Shown here: positions 25,316-33,018 of the stretch, piece after piece
How positions within the stretch are numbered: position 1 is the stretch's first letter
How the letters are laid out: each line of letters opens with the position of its first letter
Position numbers and translations under genes: made by a program
Notes under the pieces: generated by a model
Told to the model about the DNA's origin: nothing
The model's input: the letters and a program-made list of their open reading frames with translations, nothing else
The model's database searches: none
NCBI GenBank assembly: GCA_018969355.1
Contig: JAGWYO010000015.1
Coordinates: 1 to 37,995 of the forward strand
From: Actinomycetales bacterium
GTDB lineage: Bacteria; Actinomycetota; Actinomycetes; Nanopelagicales; Nanopelagicaceae
Length of the DNA stretch: 37,995 nt
Reading direction: 5' to 3'

Positions 25316-25983
25316 ATCATGGCATGAAAGTCAATATAGAGCTCTTGCATTTTCTTAAAGCTCATCTGTTTGAGTGATTGAATGACGCGCACCCTTGCAG
25401 ATTCCTCCACTTGAACTAAATGTGGCACAGCGATTAACCACGCGCCACTACTTGTGGCAGCGCCAACACCAGTCAACGAGTCCTCGAATATGAGACATTG
25501 AGAAATCTCAGCATCTGCCAGATCAGCTGCCTTAAGATATGCATCAGGGTATGGTTTGGTACGTTCGACATCATCGCTTGAAATTGAAAATGGAAAAAGA
25601 TCCTGACCCACATTCTCCAGAACTGCATCTACGATAATTCTTGGACTGGCAGAGACTAATCCGGTCTTAATACCATTGCTTTGTAACTCCTTAACAAGCT
25701 CATAAGCACCTGGCATAAATGGTGTATGTGATCGCATCTTCTCAGATTGCACTTGAATGAGAGTGCGTGTGAAAAACTCTGGGGTCTGGACCTTTTCGCA
25801 CTTGTCATGCAAATATTGGCCAACCCTAGTTAATGGTCCACCTAAACAGGCTATCTGATCCTCTATCTGCCAGTGATAACCATATGTTGCGGCAATTTCA
25901 CTCTCAGATTTGAGCCATTGCGGTTCAGAATCAACGAGCAAGCCATCCATGTCGAAGAAGACTGCATCAAAAAATGTATTCAC
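25312..25983 (-). CDS. HAD-superfamily hydrolase, beta-phosphoglucomutase-like subgroup
   Basis: Phosphatase or phosphomutase of the HAD family, 223 residues. Motif I is FDMDGLLVDSE, motif II the SAS serine, motif III the lysine in RTKPYPDAY, motif IV FEDSLTGVGAA. A helical cap lies between motifs I and II. The substrate is unknown; a sugar phosphate or nucleotide is usual. GTG at 25983 has GAGGAG upstream; the frame extends further but without family resemblance. The final four bases overlap the RecB-like gene tail to tail. Confidence 0.88.
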   Translation of the reverse strand: MNTFFDAVFFDMDGLLVDSEPQWLKSESEIAATYGYHWQIEDQIACLGGPLTRVGQYLHDKCEKVQTPEFFTRTLIQVQSEKMRSHTPFMPGAYELVKELQSNGIKTGLVSASPRIIVDAVLENVGQDLFPFSISSDDVERTKPYPDAYLKAADLADAEISQCLIFEDSLTGVGAATSSGAWLIAVPHLVQVEESARVRVIQSLKQMSFKKMQELYIDFHAMI

Positions 25984-26030
25984 CCGTCTCCTCAGAGATT
26001 CATATGTAGCACAAGTGCAGAAGGTTACCC

Positions 26031-26036
26031 TAAGGT
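26031..26036 (+). promoter_or_regulatory. Possible minus-10 element of the PAC2 gene
   Basis: TAAGGT ends eight bases before the ATG at 26045. The spacing is slightly longer than the six or seven seen elsewhere in the window. TAAGG could also act as a weak ribosome site if transcription starts further upstream. Confidence 0.35.
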
Positions 26037-26044
26037 GTAGTCCC

Positions 26045-26908
26045 ATGGAGATACATCACATCCCTGCTCTGCGAAATCCAATAATGGTGATGGCCTTTTC
26101 TGGATGGAATGATGCAGGTGCGGCAGCCACAGGTGCTGTTGAGCATCTTCTTTCGGCCTGGCACAATCAAGCTGATGATGTTGTGCCGCAACTTATTGCA
26201 GATATTGAATCAGAGGATTTTTATGATTTTCAGGTTAATCGTCCTCACATATATGTTGACGAATCAAAGATCCGAAATATTTCTTGGCCAACAACGCAAA
26301 TATTTGGGCTGGCGCTGCCGGAATACAGTCGCGACTTAGTAATTGTTAAAGGCACAGAGCCCTCTATGCGTTGGAAGAGTTTCACGCGCGAGCTTCTAGA
26401 TTTAGCTGATGATTTAGAGGTTTCTCTGATTATTGCGTTGGGCTCCATGTTGGCTGATGTACCCCACTCACGCCCTATTACTGTTAGCGGAAGTAGTACT
26501 CATCCAGATCTGGCAGCGCGTTTAGGAATGGAAGTTTCACGCTATGAAGGTCCCACCGGAATACTGGGCATCATCAGCGATGGCTGCATGCGACGTGGAA
26601 TTGATGCGCTCTCTTTGTGGGCAGCCATTCCACATTATGCCTCCAGCTCTCCCTCTCCAAAAGCCACGCTGTCCTTGGTCAACTCACTAGAAGACTATTT
26701 GGATATATCAATTCCACTTGCGGATCTTTCTGAAGCTGCCGATGAGTGGGAGAGGGATGTGACAGAGATGGCTAAAGAAGATAGCGATGTTGCTGAGTAT
26801 GTAAAAGCTTTAGAGGATACAAAAGATGCAGCAGAATTGCCTGATGTTTCTGGAGATACTATTGCTAAAGAGTTTGAAAGATACTTACGACGCAGGTCTA
26901 AAGATTAA
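26045..26908 (+). CDS. PAC2-family protein
   Basis: 287 residues of the PAC2 family, related in fold to eukaryotic proteasome-assembly chaperone 2 and nucleoside phosphorylases (Rv2125 in mycobacteria). It begins IPALRNPIMVMAFSGWNDAGAAAT, shown in part, includes LALGSMLADVPHSRP-like sequence near the middle, and ends with an acidic helical tail. The bacterial function is unknown. In actinobacteria it lies near mshC, as here. ATG at 26045 matches the family N-terminus; earlier in-frame codons overlap the divergent HAD gene. The stop is shared with mshC. Confidence 0.88.
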   Translation: MEIHHIPALRNPIMVMAFSGWNDAGAAATGAVEHLLSAWHNQADDVVPQLIADIESEDFYDFQVNRPHIYVDESKIRNISWPTTQIFGLALPEYSRDLVIVKGTEPSMRWKSFTRELLDLADDLEVSLIIALGSMLADVPHSRPITVSGSSTHPDLAARLGMEVSRYEGPTGILGIISDGCMRRGIDALSLWAAIPHYASSSPSPKATLSLVNSLEDYLDISIPLADLSEAADEWERDVTEMAKEDSDVAEYVKALEDTKDAAELPDVSGDTIAKEFERYLRRRSKD

Positions 26909-28146
26909 AGGGCTAATCCAAGCAGGCAATCCAGAGCAGCGGATAGTTCATTTGCATCTCCCCCACTGACCCCATCCATAGTCTGTGCAGCCCATCGATC
27001 TAAAGCAGACAATGCAGTTGGAGTATCTAAATCATCGCTGAGTGCATGAATGAGTTTTTCTATGACGGAATCAGTTGGTGCCACAACAGGGGCCGATAGG
27101 GCTGTGCGAATATTACCCAGACGCGCAGTAGCCTGAGTCAGTAGTTCGTCAGTCCACATTCGATCAATTCGATAATGCTGTGACATCAAAGCAAAGCGAA
27201 TAGCCATAGGGTCTGCGCCAGATTGAATGAGTTTTGAAACAAAGACCAGATTGCCTTTACTCTTGCTCATTTTTTCTCCATCTAACCCAATCATTGCTGT
27301 GTGAACATACATCGCTGCAAGATCTTTGCCGGTAAGCACCTGCGCTTGAGAAGCACACATCTCATGATGAGGAAAAATTAGATCACTTCCACCACCTTGA
27401 ATGTCGATGCAAGTATGCTGCGAATTAACTGGCTCTAGATATTTCAAAGCGATTGCTGTGCACTCAATGTGCCACCCTGGTCGTCCCACACCATGAACCG
27501 ATGGCCAGCCTGGTTCATCATCACGCTTTGCCATCCACACCAAGCAATCGAGTGGATCAATTTTTCCAGGCAACGTTGGGTTTCCTCCGCGCTGAGAGAA
27601 AATTTCTTTCATCTGCTCTTTATCAAGATGTGAAAGAGAACCAAAATCTGGCGAAGAGTAGTTCTTAAAGAAAAGATCTTTCTCGATGGTATAGATGGCT
27701 CCTGCGGCTTGAAGTGAAGTCACAGCCTGGCTGACGAGATCAATCGACTCAACTGCTCCGATGTAATGATCAGGGGCAAGTACGCGCAAATTCATCATAT
27801 CCGCTCGGAAGAGATCTATTTGAGATAAGGCTAAATCCTCCCAATTGACATTATCTCTAGCAGCCCGCTCAAGAAGTGGATCATCAATGTCGGTGATATT
27901 TTGAACGTAGAGAACTGTAGAACCAGTAGCTCGTAAATAACGATTGATGAGATCAAATGTTAAGTAGGTGGCTGCATGGCCTAGATGTGTCGCATCATAT
28001 GGAGTGATTCCACAGACATACATTCGATATGTCTGCTTCTTGAGCATTAGCTCTTTATTAAGTGTTTTAGAGTTTGTTAGAGAGAGTTGTGGAATCTTGT
28101 GGGATTTATTCAGTTGTGGGATTGCGACCGAAGTCCAAGAGTTCAT
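26905..28146 (-). CDS. mshC: Mycothiol ligase: L-cysteine:GlcN-Ins ligase
   Basis: Joins cysteine to glucosaminyl-inositol in an ATP-dependent step of mycothiol synthesis. The 413-residue protein is a cysteinyl-tRNA synthetase relative: MYVCGITPYDATHLGHA (42-58) contains zinc ligand C45 and the HIGH-like site, C229 lies in HIECTAIA, and KMSKS is at 292-296. GITPYDATHLGHA and the short length distinguish MshC from CysRS, which is longer and reads GPTVYD. TAGAAT six bases upstream fixes ATG at 28146. Mycothiol is restricted to actinobacteria. Confidence 0.94.
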   Translation of the reverse strand: MNSWTSVAIPQLNKSHKIPQLSLTNSKTLNKELMLKKQTYRMYVCGITPYDATHLGHAATYLTFDLINRYLRATGSTVLYVQNITDIDDPLLERAARDNVNWEDLALSQIDLFRADMMNLRVLAPDHYIGAVESIDLVSQAVTSLQAAGAIYTIEKDLFFKNYSSPDFGSLSHLDKEQMKEIFSQRGGNPTLPGKIDPLDCLVWMAKRDDEPGWPSVHGVGRPGWHIECTAIALKYLEPVNSQHTCIDIQGGGSDLIFPHHEMCASQAQVLTGKDLAAMYVHTAMIGLDGEKMSKSKGNLVFVSKLIQSGADPMAIRFALMSQHYRIDRMWTDELLTQATARLGNIRTALSAPVVAPTDSVIEKLIHALSDDLDTPTALSALDRWAAQTMDGVSGGDANELSAALDCLLGLAL

Positions 28147-28152
28147 GGTTGG

Positions 28153-28158
28153 ATTCTA
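28153..28158 (-). promoter_or_regulatory. Leaderless minus-10 element of mshC
   Basis: On the minus strand TAGAAT is followed by exactly six bases (CCAACC) and the mshC ATG. It sits in the 24-base gap after the kinase-like gene, so mshC can be transcribed both from here and by read-through. Confidence 0.6.
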
Positions 28159-28170
28159 GTTACTTCATCG

Positions 28171-28875
28171 TTAGAAGGCAGGCCAAGGAATAGCAGGCCA
28201 TTCGGCATTGGGCGAAGGCATAGTCCGGTTTTCTAGCAATCTAACCATACGAGCATGCAACGCCTCGATTTCTCGGTGCGTCAGATGTGGCGATAAGTCG
28301 CACTCTTTCCCCAAAGCATTTTTGAGTACATGCAGCAAATCTACTTCTTGGTCAGTAAGAGGATCGCCAGCCCATTGCCAGAGAACTGTTCGAAGTTTGT
28401 CCTCTTCGTGAAAAGTTACCCCGTGATCACAGCCATAGAGATGACCTTCTGTGTCAGGTAATAGATGACCAATTTTTCGATCAGTGTTATTGATAATGGC
28501 ATCAAAGAATGCCATAGCCCTCAGTTGTGGAAGATCTCGAGAAAAGTAGTCAGCTAAATCTATGGACTCATCGATATCAATCCACTCTTGCACCATACCC
28601 ATTCCATATGGACCTTCGCGCAGAATCGTTAATGGCACTAAATCCAAACCAAGATAATCACTCACCAGAAAAGCTGCATATTCACGATCAGCTAACGTGC
28701 CATCCGGGAAATCCCATAATGGGCGTTCGCCTGCAACAGGTTTATATATACATGCAATCTGATCGGACCCATAACCAACTGTTGCAAAGAGAGTTGCATT
28801 AGATGCATCAACTAATCGCCCAGTTACAGATATCTGACCTTGTGTCAGAATTGAGCGCTTATCGCCTGTAGCCAT
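28171..28875 (-). CDS. SCO1664-family protein with PI3K/PI4K-like kinase fold
   Basis: 234 residues of an actinobacterial family with resemblance to phosphatidylinositol 3/4-kinases. Kinase landmarks are visible: a lysine in IYKP (42-46, K45), NNTDRKIGHLL (129-139) resembling the catalytic loop with D132, and CDHGVTF (149-155) in place of DFG with D150. WQWAGDPL lies C-terminal. The substrate is unknown. ATG at 28875 overlaps the end of the DUF3090 gene by 17 bases; the longer frame only reads through that gene. The conserved link to a DUF3090 gene, a phosphomutase and mshC suggests one shared process. Confidence 0.85.
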   Translation of the reverse strand: MATGDKRSILTQGQISVTGRLVDASNATLFATVGYGSDQIACIYKPVAGERPLWDFPDGTLADREYAAFLVSDYLGLDLVPLTILREGPYGMGMVQEWIDIDESIDLADYFSRDLPQLRAMAFFDAIINNTDRKIGHLLPDTEGHLYGCDHGVTFHEEDKLRTVLWQWAGDPLTDQEVDLLHVLKNALGKECDLSPHLTHREIEALHARMVRLLENRTMPSPNAEWPAIPWPAF

Positions 28876-29368
28876 TTGCCCTAGGACATAAATGACCACG
28901 GGGATCAATAGGGATTGCACAAAATGGGCAAGGAATTCGACCAGCATTGACAACTGCATGAGTTCGTGAGATGAAAGCTTTAGCCTGTCGAAAAGTAATA
29001 TTCAAAGAGATTTCAGGAGTATCATCTTCAATGTCGACTTCTTTGATTGAGTAAAGTTCAACACACACTTTCTTAGCCTCATTCTTCCAAGCAACAGATA
29101 GTGCTCCAATAACAAACTCCCTATCTACGGGCATTTCAAGTGGAGCATCATCGCTCTCGAGACGATCAATTATCAACGTAGGATCTTGTTTGACTACCTC
29201 TTTACAGAGAATATCTAGTCTTTGCGCCAATGCCGCGGCTTGGGCTTTTTCTAGGGATGCACTTACTATTGTCGACCCTGAGCGGACCTGAAGGTAGAAC
29301 TCGCGCTCACCTGGTTCACCTACTGTTCCACAGATAAAACGGTCGACGTTTTCAAACTCAAAAATCAT
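28859..29368 (-). CDS. DUF3090-family protein with C-terminal zinc-like motif
   Basis: 169 residues, function unknown. The N-terminus has the repeated beta pattern of the family (FICGTVGEPGEREFYLQV, in part), and the end carries C147-x2-C150, H159 and C161 in CPFC-x8-HLCPR, which could hold a zinc ion, finishing with NGYRR. ATG overlaps the phosphomutase stop as ATGA and its own end overlaps the kinase-like gene, so the three are translationally linked. The family is confined to actinobacteria as far as I know. Confidence 0.87.
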   Translation of the reverse strand: MIFEFENVDRFICGTVGEPGEREFYLQVRSGSTIVSASLEKAQAAALAQRLDILCKEVVKQDPTLIIDRLESDDAPLEMPVDREFVIGALSVAWKNEAKKVCVELYSIKEVDIEDDTPEISLNITFRQAKAFISRTHAVVNAGRIPCPFCAIPIDPRGHLCPRANGYRR

Positions 29369-30036
29369 TTTCCCGACCCACCACCTAATAAGTTTTTTAC
29401 ACGTTTAGGAGATGAGAGTGCCTCATGTACGTTGGAACGAGTGTCATTGAGCAAAGTTAACCGGGCTTGGTTCTGTGAGTAATCTAAAATAGTCACAGAT
29501 GCGGGATCTATCACAATGCGTTGGAAATCATCCAAATGCATACCAAGGGCATTGGCGACAATCGCCTTGATGACATCCCCATGGGTTACTAGTACTGCAA
29601 CACCTGTTCTTTTTGAATTGAGAATATCGTGCACCGCTTGCATAGCCCGCTGTTGCATATGCGCTAAACCCTCACCGTGAGGGAAATACATCGCTGAGGG
29701 GGTATTTTGAACCGTTTTCCACAATCTGTGGCGTGAGAGAACCGTTAGTTTTTTGCCGCTCCAACTGCCGTAATCAACCTCGGTAAGATTCTCATCTGTC
29801 ATTAAGAGTTTTTGACTAGCTTTTGGCAAAGTCAGGAGCCAGGGAGCGATTGTTTCGTGGCATCTTTGCATAGGACTTATGCGTATGTGCACAAGGGGAA
29901 ATGAACCTAACCTGGCAGATAACTCCTGGGATTGCTTAACTCCCTTTTCAGAGAGTGGAACATCGGGCAAACGTCCCGACAATACGCCTCGAGCATTCGC
30001 TTGCGAATGGGCATGTCTAATCAAAACGATCTGCAT
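29365..30036 (-). CDS. Histidine phosphatase / phosphoglycerate-mutase-like protein
   Basis: 223 residues of the histidine phosphatase superfamily (MSMEG_4193/Rv2135c type). RHAHS near the N-terminus supplies the phospho-histidine H8, RISPMQRC gives the conserved arginine region, and VTHGDVIKAIVA the second histidine. I chose ATG at 30036 because TAGCCT lies seven bases upstream and the RHG motif is normally near residue 8; GTG at 30084 would add 16 residues. The substrate is unknown; proteins of this type may be acid phosphatases rather than mutases. Confidence 0.88.
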   Translation of the reverse strand: MQIVLIRHAHSQANARGVLSGRLPDVPLSEKGVKQSQELSARLGSFPLVHIRISPMQRCHETIAPWLLTLPKASQKLLMTDENLTEVDYGSWSGKKLTVLSRHRLWKTVQNTPSAMYFPHGEGLAHMQQRAMQAVHDILNSKRTGVAVLVTHGDVIKAIVANALGMHLDDFQRIVIDPASVTILDYSQNQARLTLLNDTRSNVHEALSSPKRVKNLLGGGSGK

Positions 30037-30043
30037 ATCGTAA

Positions 30044-30049
30044 AGGCTA
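30044..30049 (-). promoter_or_regulatory. Leaderless minus-10 element of the phosphomutase operon
   Basis: On the minus strand TAGCCT is followed by seven bases and the ATG at 30036. No ribosome site is present. It would drive phosphomutase, DUF3090 and kinase-like genes together. Confidence 0.5.
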
Positions 30050-30075
30050 TCGCAGGTTTTACACTCATGAGTTGC

Positions 30076-30081
30076 TAGGGT
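30076..30081 (+). promoter_or_regulatory. Leaderless minus-10 element of the aldo/keto reductase gene
   Basis: TAGGGT followed by exactly six bases (CACTCC) and ATG at 30088, nearly identical to the element before scpA. It is divergent from the phosphomutase element, 26 bases away. Confidence 0.5.
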
Positions 30082-30087
30082 CACTCC

Positions 30088-31032
30088 ATGCAGATGCGCA
30101 AAGCGGGCAATAGCGGGCTGATGCTCTCGCGTTTAGCACTGGGAACTATGACATGGGGTCGAGATACTGACGAACACGAGGCAGCTGATCAATGTCGTGC
30201 ATTTATCGATGCTGGTGGAAACTTTCTCGATACCGCAGCTACCTATGGAGATGGTGATAGTGAGCGTGTTATCGGTGGTCTCATTGGCACGTTTTTTCAA
30301 CGCGATGAAGTAGTCATTGCGACGAAGGCAGGTTTAACGTTCCCTGATGGAGTGAGGACGGTTGATAACTCACGCCATGCACTCATCGCTGAACTTGATC
30401 GTTCTTTGGGAAGGCTTGGAACTGATTTCGTAGATATATGGCAAGTTCATACATGGGATCCATTCTCACCCATTGATGACACACTTTCTGCATTAGATTA
30501 TGCATACAGTACTGGTCGTGCTCGCTACGTTGGTATCTCCAACTTCACTGGCTGGCAATTGGCCCAATCAGCAACTAAACAGATTAGTAACTCTGCCAAA
30601 GCACCAATCACCACGATTCAAAGCGAATACTCATTGCTCAATCGCGATGTTGAAATTGAGACACTTGATAGCGCGCATGCATGTGGTGTTGGTTTCCTGG
30701 CGTGGGCTCCCCTCGCACGTGGTGTGCTGACGGGAAAATATCGAAATGGCATTCCGAGTGACTCGCGCGGAGCTGCCCCACATTTCGCTAAAGACATCAC
30801 TCCATATTTAGACTCGCGATGCAGCGCCATTGTTGAATCTGTGTGTGTTGCAGCCAGTGGATTGGGCTATTCACCACTTGAAGTTGCGCTGGCCTGGGTA
30901 AGAGATGCCCCAGGAGTGACAAGCACGATTGTTGGTGCTAGAACTGCCGCCCAACTACGTGGAGTGCTGCAAAGTGAAGAGATTTCTCTTCCAGATATTG
31001 TGCGTAGCGCTCTCGACGATGTGAGTGCTTAA
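30088..31032 (+). CDS. Aldo/keto reductase
   Basis: NADPH-dependent oxidoreductase of the aldo/keto reductase superfamily, 314 residues, TIM barrel. The catalytic tetrad is intact: D48, Y53, K80 and H121 (WQVHTWD). The C-terminal GARTAAQL segment binds the cofactor 2'-phosphate region. YgdS/YhdN-type general reductases are the closest recognisable group; the physiological substrate is unknown. The TAA stop is shared with the convergent peptidase gene. Confidence 0.92.
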   Translation: MQMRKAGNSGLMLSRLALGTMTWGRDTDEHEAADQCRAFIDAGGNFLDTAATYGDGDSERVIGGLIGTFFQRDEVVIATKAGLTFPDGVRTVDNSRHALIAELDRSLGRLGTDFVDIWQVHTWDPFSPIDDTLSALDYAYSTGRARYVGISNFTGWQLAQSATKQISNSAKAPITTIQSEYSLLNRDVEIETLDSAHACGVGFLAWAPLARGVLTGKYRNGIPSDSRGAAPHFAKDITPYLDSRCSAIVESVCVAASGLGYSPLEVALAWVRDAPGVTSTIVGARTAAQLRGVLQSEEISLPDIVRSALDDVSA

Positions 31033-32342
31033 GCGTTCTCTAGAAAATCTTTGAGAACTCTCACACCGAAAGTAAGACCCTCAATAGGCACACGCTCATC
31101 AACCCCATGAAATAGAGCCATGAAATCAAAGTCAGCATCTAGCTTTAATGGGGAAAAACCGTAACCAATAATCCCCAATTCAGCTAAAGCCTTATTGTCT
31201 GTTCCGCCGCTCATCACATAAGGAACTGGAATACCTTCTGGATCTTGCGCCTTGATTGCCGCACACATCGCATCGACTAAATCACCCTCAAATGCAACTT
31301 CTAGAGCTTTATCAGTTGTAATAGTTTCGATAGTGATATCGGGTCCGATAAGGGATTTGATCGTCTCATTGAGTTCATTCTCAAAACCTGGGATAAACCG
31401 ACCATCAATAACAGCGCTGGCAGAACCAGGAATCACATTTGCTTTGTAACCAGCTTCTAGCATTGTTGGGTTAGCTGTATTTTGCAGTGTCGCACCCACC
31501 ATGCGTGCAGCAAATCCCAGTTCGCTCAACAACGGTGTTAAATCCTCCTCGTTGTAATCCTTACCGGTTTCAGATGCCACTTTCTTAAAAAAGGCTTTTA
31601 CTGTTTTGCTATAGCGTTGTGGCCATTGGTGATTTCCAATTCTGGCAACTGCTTCACTCAAGCGAGTTAAAGCATTTTCACTATTTGTAACTGAACCATG
31701 TCCTGCACGGCCGTGTGCAGTTAACTTCATCCAATGAATTCCCTTTTCTGCTGTCTCAATAAGATACAGGCGTTTGCCACCAGTGACAGTGACAGAAAAT
31801 CCACCTACCTCAGATACTGCCTCTGTACATCCAGCAAATACTTCAGGATGCTTATCAACCATCCAGTGCGAACCATAGATACTTCCAGCTTCTTCATCAG
31901 CAAAAAAAGCTAACACTATGTCGCGCTTTGGTTTATAGCCCGTTCTAGCCCAGTCGCGCACAGTTGCCAAAATCATCGCGTCCATATTCTTCATATCGAC
32001 TGCTCCGCGACCCCAAATCATTGCATCTCGAATCTCCCCACTAAAAGGATCTACCGACCAATCGTCAGCATTGGCGGGCACGACATCGATATGACCATGA
32101 AGAACTAATCCTGGGCGTTTTGAATCAGTGCCCTTAATTCGTGCGACCACATTGCAGCGATCTGGAGCGGATTCATACATCGTTGCTTGGATGCCAACTT
32201 CAGTCAGCAGTTTCATTACATGTTCTGCAACCGCCCTTTCATCACCTTTTCCATCTCCAAAATTGACAGAGGGAATACGGATCAATTCCTGGCAAATTCG
32301 GATAGCATCGGATTCAAGTTCAGTGTGTGATGATGTAGTCAT
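31029..32342 (-). CDS. M20-family metallopeptidase
   Basis: Zinc amidohydrolase/peptidase of the M20 family (ArgE, DapE, carboxypeptidase G2), 437 residues, cytoplasmic. LHGHIDVVP supplies H84 and D86, GRGAVDMKN the bridging D116, FADEEAGS the catalytic E150 and ligand E151, and GGTDNKAL the last histidine-region loop. A dimerisation lid occupies the middle. DapE cannot be excluded, but the sequence is nearer to the general M20/M25/M40 peptidases seen in Streptomyces. ATG at 32342 has GAGAG about ten bases upstream. Confidence 0.88.
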   Translation of the reverse strand: MTTSSHTELESDAIRICQELIRIPSVNFGDGKGDERAVAEHVMKLLTEVGIQATMYESAPDRCNVVARIKGTDSKRPGLVLHGHIDVVPANADDWSVDPFSGEIRDAMIWGRGAVDMKNMDAMILATVRDWARTGYKPKRDIVLAFFADEEAGSIYGSHWMVDKHPEVFAGCTEAVSEVGGFSVTVTGGKRLYLIETAEKGIHWMKLTAHGRAGHGSVTNSENALTRLSEAVARIGNHQWPQRYSKTVKAFFKKVASETGKDYNEEDLTPLLSELGFAARMVGATLQNTANPTMLEAGYKANVIPGSASAVIDGRFIPGFENELNETIKSLIGPDITIETITTDKALEVAFEGDLVDAMCAAIKAQDPEGIPVPYVMSGGTDNKALAELGIIGYGFSPLKLDADFDFMALFHGVDERVPIEGLTFGVRVLKDFLENA

Positions 32343-32343
32343 T

Positions 32344-32372
32344 TCGCCATTCTCTCACCCAGTTGCTATCCT
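32344..32372 (+). promoter_or_regulatory. Likely promoter of tRNA-Leu
   Basis: TCGCCA (32344-32349, four of six consensus bases) and TATCCT (32367-32372) are separated by 17 bases. The expected start is near 32379, seven bases before the mature tRNA. It overlaps the 5' flank of the divergent peptidase gene. Confidence 0.45.
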
Positions 32373-32385
32373 GTCCCAGCACTTA

Positions 32386-32469
32386 GTCCGGGTGGCGGAA
32401 TTGGCAGACGCGCTAGCTTGAGGTGTTAGTTCCCGTAAGGGATTAGGGGTTCAAGTCCCCTCTCGGACA
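32386..32469 (+). tRNA. tRNA-Leu (anticodon GAG)
   Basis: An 84-base tRNA with a long variable arm. The acceptor arm GTCCGGG (32386-32392) pairs with CTCGGAC (32462-32468, one G-U), with discriminator A at 32469. The anticodon GAG is at 32420-32422 in the loop TTGAGGT. The T arm GGGGTTCAAGTCCCC is standard. The CCA end is not encoded. It reads CUC and CUU leucine codons. Confidence 0.97.
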
Positions 32470-32476
32470 CATTCGT

Positions 32477-32482
32477 TAGGAT
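32477..32482 (+). promoter_or_regulatory. Leaderless minus-10 element of apt
   Basis: TAGGAT followed by exactly six bases (GCGCAT) and the apt ATG at 32489. It begins only seven bases after the tRNA ends, so apt probably has its own start rather than depending on tRNA read-through. Confidence 0.5.
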
Positions 32483-32488
32483 GCGCAT

Positions 32489-33016
32489 ATGAGAATCGAT
32501 GAGGCGGTCGCACTCATCAGAGCAATCCCTGACTATCCAAAACCTGGGATTCTCTTTCAAGACATCACACCCTTGCTTGGACATGGTCCAGCTTTCACCG
32601 CAGTGACAGATCACTTTGCACAATTTGCCCGTCCAGCAACATCTATCGCAGGTATTGAAGCCCGTGGTTTCATATTTGCATCGGCTTTGGCAAATAAGAT
32701 GCACGCCGGATTCGTACCGATACGAAAAGCTGGCAAACTCCCCCACGCAGTTTTCTCACAAAATTACGGGCTCGAATATGGCACTGATGTTTTGGAGATA
32801 CATGTTGACGCCATTGCCTTTGCAGGTGAGGTCCTTCTTATCGATGATGTTTTAGCTACTGGTGGTACTTTGGAAGCAGCAATTGATCTGATACATCGTG
32901 CTGGTGGAACGGTTTACCAGGTTTTGGCACTTCTAGAAATACGAGCACTTGGGGGCCGAGCTCGCTTGGCTAGCAAGTATCCTCAGATTCCAGTGCAATC
33001 GTTAGTAATCACCTAA
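32489..33016 (+). CDS. apt: Adenine phosphoribosyltransferase
   Basis: Purine salvage enzyme making AMP from adenine and PRPP. The 175-residue protein has the PRPP-binding loop VLLIDDVLATGGT (115-127), IEARGFIF (56-63) and VPIRKAGKLP (76-85), all characteristic. Its length is the normal one. In mycobacteria apt lies between secF and relA; here it instead follows a tRNA and precedes an acyltransferase gene after two bases. Confidence 0.96.
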   Translation: MRIDEAVALIRAIPDYPKPGILFQDITPLLGHGPAFTAVTDHFAQFARPATSIAGIEARGFIFASALANKMHAGFVPIRKAGKLPHAVFSQNYGLEYGTDVLEIHVDAIAFAGEVLLIDDVLATGGTLEAAIDLIHRAGGTVYQVLALLEIRALGGRARLASKYPQIPVQSLVIT

Positions 33017-33018
33017 GT

